Origin: Zymomonas sp.
Lineage (GTDB): Bacteria; Pseudomonadota; Alphaproteobacteria; Sphingomonadales; Sphingomonadaceae
DNA: 10,000 nt
Reading direction: 5' to 3'
NCBI RefSeq assembly: GCF_020216885.1
Contig: NZ_JAIWON010000052.1
Coordinates: 1 to 10,000, forward strand
This document shows, piece by piece, positions 6,601 through 10,000 of the stretch; within the stretch, counting starts at the first letter, position 1, and every line of letters begins with the position of its first letter. The position numbers were made by a program, and so were the translations under genes. Under the pieces are notes generated by a model. It had not been told where the DNA came from. It searched no databases and was given only the letters and a program-made list of their open reading frames with translations.

Positions 6601-7731
6601 ATGCAGGAACAAAATCATGCCGCTATTCTGACTTCGCCTCAGGAGATAGCCGCTTTGAACCATCAAATCAGTGAATGGTTTTTGGGACATTATATCCAGC
6701 TACTCTGCGCTATTGGGGCAGGGGTTGTTCTCTTTTTCGCTTTGCTTTCCTTTAGGCGCTTTGCCGAAAATTTTTTAAAACGCAGTGCCTTTCTGAATGA
6801 ATGGACGACTCTTGCTGGTGAAGCGATTGGCCGGACTCATGCTTTTTTCTTGGCCATTCTGACCATTCGATTGGTCACCGAATATTTCGACCATAGCTCG
6901 CGCCTTTCGGATGTTGTCCAGTTTTTATGGGTCATTGCCAGCACTTTCCAATTTGCGACTTGGGCGCGTCAGCTCATTTTAGGCCTCATTAGCTATCGGG
7001 TCGAGCAATCGAACAATAGCAACCGTAATTTGGATAGCGCGCTTAATCTCATCCGGCTTCTTGTGACGGTAGCGCTCTTTGCTATCGCCTCTGTTGTTGT
7101 GCTTGATAATCTGGGTGTGAATGTCACTGGATTGGTTGCCGGTCTTGGAATTGGTGGTATCGCGATTGGTCTTTCTGCCAAAGGTATTTTTGACGACCTC
7201 TTCTCGGCTTTGGTGATTATTTTTGATCAACCTTTCATGAAGGGCGATTTGATCAGCTGGAAGGATACCACCGGCACTGTTGAAAAAATCGGTCTGAAAA
7301 CGACCCGTATCCGTGCCGGAACCGGAGAAGAAATTATCGTTGCCAACAATATGTTGGTCAATGTCGAAATGCATAATCTAAGCGAGCAAACGAGACGGCG
7401 CTTTTCTTTGCAGATTGGGGTCGTTTGTTCCACTTCGCCTGACCAATGTGAAAAGCTGATTTCTATCTTGCGGGAAGAAACCGCAAAAATACCGCTTTGT
7501 CAGGTGGCCAGAAGTTGCATGACTGGAATCGGCGCTTCTTCTTTTGATTTTGAAGTGGTTTGCGATGTCCAATCCGGCTCTTTTGATGACTATTTTTCGG
7601 TTCGGACTCAGGCCTGCATCAACATCCTAAAACGGCTTGAAAATGAGGGGATCGAGCTCGCTTATCCAACGGTCACGAATTATAACTATAATGCTGAAAA
7701 ATCAGGAAAATTAGAGGAAAAAAAGGATTAA
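6601..7731 (+). CDS. MscS-family mechanosensitive ion channel
   Basis: This is a 376-aa inner-membrane channel that should open under membrane tension and release solutes on hypo-osmotic shock. Hydrophobic helices lie at ~30-52, 76-96, 105-130, 147-169 and 172-203, so it has two more than the three of E. coli MscS. The last is the pore helix: the Gly/Ala-rich VAGLGIGGIAIGLSAKGIFDD, then LFSALVIIFDQPFMKGD, is the hallmark of the family. The beta domain follows (GTVEKIGLKTTRIRAGTGEE.. NN.LVN, ~222-260), then the alpha/beta vestibule domain ending IELAYPTVT, which matches the usual YP-containing end. A short lysine-rich tail closes it. The start ATG follows AGGA (6591-6594) with 6 bases spacing. 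It is transcribed divergently from the two-TM protein. No terminator was seen downstream. Confidence 0.95.
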   Translation: MQEQNHAAILTSPQEIAALNHQISEWFLGHYIQLLCAIGAGVVLFFALLSFRRFAENFLKRSAFLNEWTTLAGEAIGRTHAFFLAILTIRLVTEYFDHSSRLSDVVQFLWVIASTFQFATWARQLILGLISYRVEQSNNSNRNLDSALNLIRLLVTVALFAIASVVVLDNLGVNVTGLVAGLGIGGIAIGLSAKGIFDDLFSALVIIFDQPFMKGDLISWKDTTGTVEKIGLKTTRIRAGTGEEIIVANNMLVNVEMHNLSEQTRRRFSLQIGVVCSTSPDQCEKLISILREETAKIPLCQVARSCMTGIGASSFDFEVVCDVQSGSFDDYFSVRTQACINILKRLENEGIELAYPTVTNYNYNAEKSGKLEEKKD

Positions 7732-7810
7732 ATTGCTAGGAAAAGCGATTGAATTACATCTCATTATAAAAATTTATCAATAAGGATGATTACTTTTTCA
7801 CTTTTCATCT

Positions 7811-7849
7811 GTTTATCCAGACAGCAACAGGATAAATATTTTCCTGTTG
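7811..7849 (+). promoter_or_regulatory. Leader with two mutually exclusive hairpins before ABM pair
   Basis: Hairpin 1 pairs GTTTATCC (7811-7818) with GGATAAAT (7830-7837), seven Watson-Crick pairs plus one G-U. Hairpin 2 pairs CAACAGGA (7825-7832) with TCCTGTTG (7842-7849), eight perfect pairs around a 9-nt loop. The two share bases 7830-7832 and interleave, so they cannot form together. A second TCCTG at 7850-7854 could compete for the same arm. Such interleaving is typical of attenuators, but both stems are short, and hairpin 2 has no T-run to make it a terminator. Confidence 0.4.
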
Positions 7850-7882
7850 TCCTGACAAAGGAATCATACGACGGGTGCAGCA

Positions 7883-8191
7883 ATGCCAAATAAAAAAGAT
7901 TATAAAACGGTCGTCGCTGTAATTAATGCGTTACCGGGTCATGACGAAGAGATCGAACAGGGATTAGGTGATCTTGCGCTTAAGGTGAAAGCCGAGCCGG
8001 GCAATATCACTTTTAAGCCCTATCGAAATCTTTCTGAAAGTCATAGCTACATAGTCTATGAGATTTATCAGGATGAGACTGCGTTTTTGCAGCATGTGAA
8101 TGCTCATTATACAAGAGCCTTTAACAAGATGCTGGAAGCCGCCGCAAAAGGTGGTAAATCGCAGGTCTTAGAAGTGAGTGATATTCTCTAA
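7883..8191 (+). CDS. ABM-domain protein (putative quinol-monooxygenase type), cytosolic
   Basis: This 102-aa protein has a single antibiotic-biosynthesis-monooxygenase fold (dimeric alpha/beta barrel, YgiN-like). Visible family marks are the first strand YKTVVAVINALPG, AEPGN (37-41), F..YRN, SYIVYEIY (55-62), and AF..H...H..AFNK (67-82). There is no signal peptide, so it should be cytosolic. The family includes cofactor-independent oxygenases acting on quinols or polyketides, and also many proteins of unknown or stress-linked function; the substrate cannot be read here. The start is ATG 7883, with an in-frame TGA ten codons upstream; the ribosome site is poor (GGGTG, 5 bases away). It lies 47 bases before a paralogue with which it shares AEPGN, SY.VYE.Y and AFNK, so the two probably form an operon born from duplication. 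Confidence 0.88.
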   Translation: MPNKKDYKTVVAVINALPGHDEEIEQGLGDLALKVKAEPGNITFKPYRNLSESHSYIVYEIYQDETAFLQHVNAHYTRAFNKMLEAAAKGGKSQVLEVSDIL

Positions 8192-8238
8192 TTTTCAACC
8201 CAGAAAATCAGAATATTTTATTAAGGATGAGGATTAAA

Positions 8239-8640
8239 ATGTTACGTTCTTTTTATAAATATGCCGCTTTAGGTTTAGCCGCTGTTGGTGCCGTTTCTGC
8301 TGTTTCCGCACCGGCCGTTGCCCGTCCTTCTGTTATCGCTGACAATCCCGCTTATGTCACGATCGTTGCTGTTATGCATCCGCTGCCCCAATATGCAGAA
8401 CAGGTTGGTACCGAATTGAAAGGTCTTGCTGCACAGGTAAGAGCTGAACCGGGCAATGTTGCTTTCATGCCGACCCGCAATCCTGTCGACAACAGCTATG
8501 TTGTTTATGAAGTGTATCGTAGCGACGATGCTTTCCAGAAGCATATCACGTCTGGCCACACGGTTGCTTTCAACAAACTGCTCGTTAATCAGGTTCAGGG
8601 TGGCGCTTCTGACGTTACGAAACTGAAAACCATTTTCTAA
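8239..8640 (+). CDS. Exported ABM-domain protein (paralogue of preceding gene)
   Basis: This is a 133-aa protein from ATG 8239, five bases after TGAGGA; an ATG at 8227 adds four residues but overlaps the ribosome site and is less likely. Residues 1-28 are a signal peptide (MLRSFYKYAALGLAAVGAV then SAPAVA), cleaved before Arg29, which predicts a periplasmic or secreted protein. The mature part is one ABM domain: YVTIVAVMHPLP, AEPGN (69-73), F.PTRNP, SYVVYEVY (86-93), H102 and H107, and AFNK (110-113). It aligns along its whole length with the upstream protein. Codons are strongly biased to GCT, GTT, CGT and AAC, more than in its neighbours, which suggests high expression, and a strong terminator follows. 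Export of an ABM protein is unusual, and the substrate is unknown. A non-enzymatic or quinone-related envelope role is possible. Confidence 0.88.
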   Translation: MLRSFYKYAALGLAAVGAVSAVSAPAVARPSVIADNPAYVTIVAVMHPLPQYAEQVGTELKGLAAQVRAEPGNVAFMPTRNPVDNSYVVYEVYRSDDAFQKHITSGHTVAFNKLLVNQVQGGASDVTKLKTIF

Positions 8641-8667
8641 ATTTTAAAATCCTTGGAAAATAAAATT

Positions 8668-8700
8668 TTGCCGCTGTTGAAAAACAGCGGCAATTTTTTT
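8668..8700 (+). terminator. Rho-independent terminator
   Basis: An 11-bp perfect stem, TTGCCGCTGTT (8668-8678) with AACAGCGGCAA (8683-8693), closes a GAAA tetraloop and is followed directly by seven T residues (8694-8700). It lies 27 bases after the ABM-pair stop codon and should end that operon. Confidence 0.95.
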
Positions 8701-8837
8701 GTCTGTGACCGTTAATTTATATTTCAAACTCTAAAAAGAACGATAATTCGCTTCTTTTCCACGCATAATCTTGCCAATAGAATGCACAGCACCATTCAAA
8801 AGACGGCTATATCCTTATCTAGGCAGGGGACTTTCAT

Positions 8838-9857
8838 ATGCTGAAGCATTTTCGGGCATCTATTCTTGTTACGATTCTAGGGCTGATAACAGCCTTTATT
8901 TTTGGGTATTATGCCCAAGGCCATCATTTGATATCAGGATTGGATGCCGCTTTTTTAGCCTTTCTTCTGGCTATTTTGGAAACAGCTTTCAGCTTTGATA
9001 ATGCGGTCGTTAATGCCTCTGTTCTCAAAAATCTTACACCCAAATGGCAAAAATGCTTTTTAACTTGGGGGATGATTATTGCCGTTTTTGGCATGCGTAT
9101 TCTGTTCCCACTGTTAATTGTTTCTTTCTCGGCTTGGGTTGACCCTTGGGAAGCTACTAAAATAGCGCTCTTTAATCACGCGCGTTATGAAGAAGTCGTA
9201 ACCGCTGCCCATGCCAGTATTGCCGGCTTCGGCAGTGCCTTTTTAATGCTGGTAGGTTTAAGTTTTTTTGTAAAAGAAGAGCATTCGCCTATATGGATTA
9301 GCTGGATCGAAAAACCGTTGATGGCGCTTCGGGTCATTCCTTTTATTAGCTATATCCTGACTTTTTTGATTATGGCCGGTTTTGCCTTTTGGTTTAATCA
9401 AAAAGATGGCTATTCTTTTTCAGTCGCGGCTTTGTTCGGTATGGCTGCTTATTTTCTGTTAGAACAATTTGAGCGCTTTATGGGACAACCGACCCAAGGC
9501 GGGGCAGGGTTGGCTACTTTTATCTATCTTGAATTTTTGGATGCGTCTTTCTCCTTTGATGGTGTTATTGGTGCTTTTGCCGTTACAAATGACATTGTCT
9601 TGATTGCGATAGGTCTTGGTATTGGGGCGATGTTTGTCCGTTCTATGACCGTTGCCTTGGTGCAAGGCGGCCATCTGTCCCAATATCCTTATCTTGAGGC
9701 CGGTGCCTTTTATGCGATTGTGACTTTAGCCTTTATCACTGCGCTTAATGTAAAGGTGGAAGTCCCTGAAGTTATCAGCGGTTTGAGTGGTCTTGTTTGG
9801 ATTGGTGGCTCTTTGGTCTATTCCATAATGGAAAATCGCCGCTCTCTGGCGAAATAA
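8838..9857 (+). CDS. DUF475 / TerC-like integral membrane protein
   Basis: This 339-aa polytopic protein has about eight to nine hydrophobic segments. Two internal repeats of the TerC/LysE-like type carry acidic residues inside membrane helices: ILETAFSFDNAVVNA (E48, D54) and LEFLDASFSFDGVIGAF (E232, D235, D241). The paired FSFDN/FSFDG motif is the hallmark of DUF475 and relatives such as TerC and YkoY. Those relatives are linked to tellurite resistance or to metal (Mn) efflux; transport of a metal ion is inferred here, not shown. The first residues (MLKHFRASILVTILGLITAFIFG) are a hydrophobic anchor, not obviously cleaved. The start is ATG 8838, 7 bases after AGGGGA (8825-8830). It follows the strong terminator at 8668-8700, so it needs its own promoter in 8701-8837, where no clear one was seen. 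No ter genes are visible nearby. Confidence 0.92.
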   Translation: MLKHFRASILVTILGLITAFIFGYYAQGHHLISGLDAAFLAFLLAILETAFSFDNAVVNASVLKNLTPKWQKCFLTWGMIIAVFGMRILFPLLIVSFSAWVDPWEATKIALFNHARYEEVVTAAHASIAGFGSAFLMLVGLSFFVKEEHSPIWISWIEKPLMALRVIPFISYILTFLIMAGFAFWFNQKDGYSFSVAALFGMAAYFLLEQFERFMGQPTQGGAGLATFIYLEFLDASFSFDGVIGAFAVTNDIVLIAIGLGIGAMFVRSMTVALVQGGHLSQYPYLEAGAFYAIVTLAFITALNVKVEVPEVISGLSGLVWIGGSLVYSIMENRRSLAK

Positions 9858-9875
9858 AGCGAGTTTGATAGCAGG

Positions 9876-10000
9876 TTATTGGGGCAGGTTATTTTGTTTC
9901 CTGCCCTTCATAAAATCAATGATGGCTTCGGCTGCCCGATGCGATGCACCCAATAAGGGGTAGCCGAAAGTCTCCTGAAATAATTTTTCTTGAATAGGGC
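9876..10000 (-). CDS. C-terminal end of an unidentified gene (partial)
   Basis: The last 40 codons of a leftward gene enter from the right edge and end at TAA (9876-9878), 18 bases from the convergent DUF475 stop. The peptide includes QEKLFQETFGYPLLGASHRA and then AAEAIIDFMKGRKQ. It reads as a compact domain edge followed by an amphipathic C-terminal helix and a short basic tail. Of the three leftward frames this is the one that stays open with protein-like composition; the other two stop earlier. I do not recognise the family, and the rest of the gene lies outside the window. Confidence 0.6.
   Translation of the reverse strand, partial: PIQEKLFQETFGYPLLGASHRAAEAIIDFMKGRKQNNLPQ
9882..9906. 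terminator. Stem-loop between convergent genes
   Basis: GGGCAGG (9882-9888) and CCTGCCC (9900-9906) form a perfect 7-bp stem with an 11-base loop, starting 25 bases after the DUF475 stop. It overlaps the last codons of the leftward gene. Only two T residues follow on the + strand, so it is a weak terminator candidate for the rightward gene. Confidence 0.4.

Noticed and set aside
6979..7374. 131-codon leftward open frame inside the channel gene
   Set aside because: It is a frame shadow of the strongly supported MscS coding sequence, with no protein-like motif or ribosome site.
8771..8998. 75-codon rightward open frame overlapping the DUF475 start
   Set aside because: It overlaps a clear membrane-protein gene in another frame and has no ribosome site or recognisable domain.
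1..10000. Mobile element, CRISPR array, toxin-antitoxin or phage-defence cluster
   Set aside because: No transposase, integrase, long terminal inverted repeats, regularly spaced repeats or defence-type domains are visible; the 79-aa HTH-like gene has no toxin partner.

Overview
The window looks like chromosomal core sequence from an alphaproteobacterium of the sphingomonad group. Zymomonas mobilis is my best guess, from moderate-GC genes, AT-rich intergenic DNA and a small FGRDAL/DLRRGRE-type protein I associate with sphingomonads. This is inference from family resemblance; no search was run. I see no IS element, phage gene, CRISPR array, tRNA or rRNA.

Layout: (1) 1-826 (+) is the C-terminal part of ilvD (dihydroxy-acid dehydratase), followed by a strong stem-loop. 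(2) 941-2728 (-) is a complete MsbA/TAP-type ABC exporter, convergent with ilvD. (3) 2946-4790 (+) is an exported, helical-repeat (TPR-like) protein of unknown function, divergent from the exporter. (4) 4791-5141 is an AT-rich gap of about 350 bp with a perfect 10-bp-arm palindrome and short repeats. It leads to a 79-aa, arginine-rich, probable helix-turn-helix protein (5142-5381, +). (5) 5454-6419 (-) encodes a two-TM membrane protein with a long acidic tail, divergent from a five-TM MscS-type mechanosensitive channel (6601-7731, +). The shared promoter region holds a perfect 9-bp inverted repeat. (6) 7883-8191 and 8239-8640 (+) are tandem paralogous antibiotic-biosynthesis-monooxygenase (ABM) fold proteins, the first cytosolic and the second with a signal peptide. 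A leader with two mutually exclusive hairpins precedes the pair and a textbook intrinsic terminator follows it. (7) 8838-9857 (+) is a DUF475/TerC-like membrane protein. (8) 9876-10000 (-) is the C-terminal end of an unidentified gene.

There is no single obvious multi-gene pathway. The shared theme is the envelope: exporter, secreted repeat protein, two-TM protein, MscS channel, exported ABM protein and TerC-like carrier. The part that most merits follow-up is the cytosolic/exported ABM pair and its structured leader. Next come the palindrome upstream of the small DNA-binding protein and the inverted repeat in the mscS divergent promoter. None of these is proven to be a new system.
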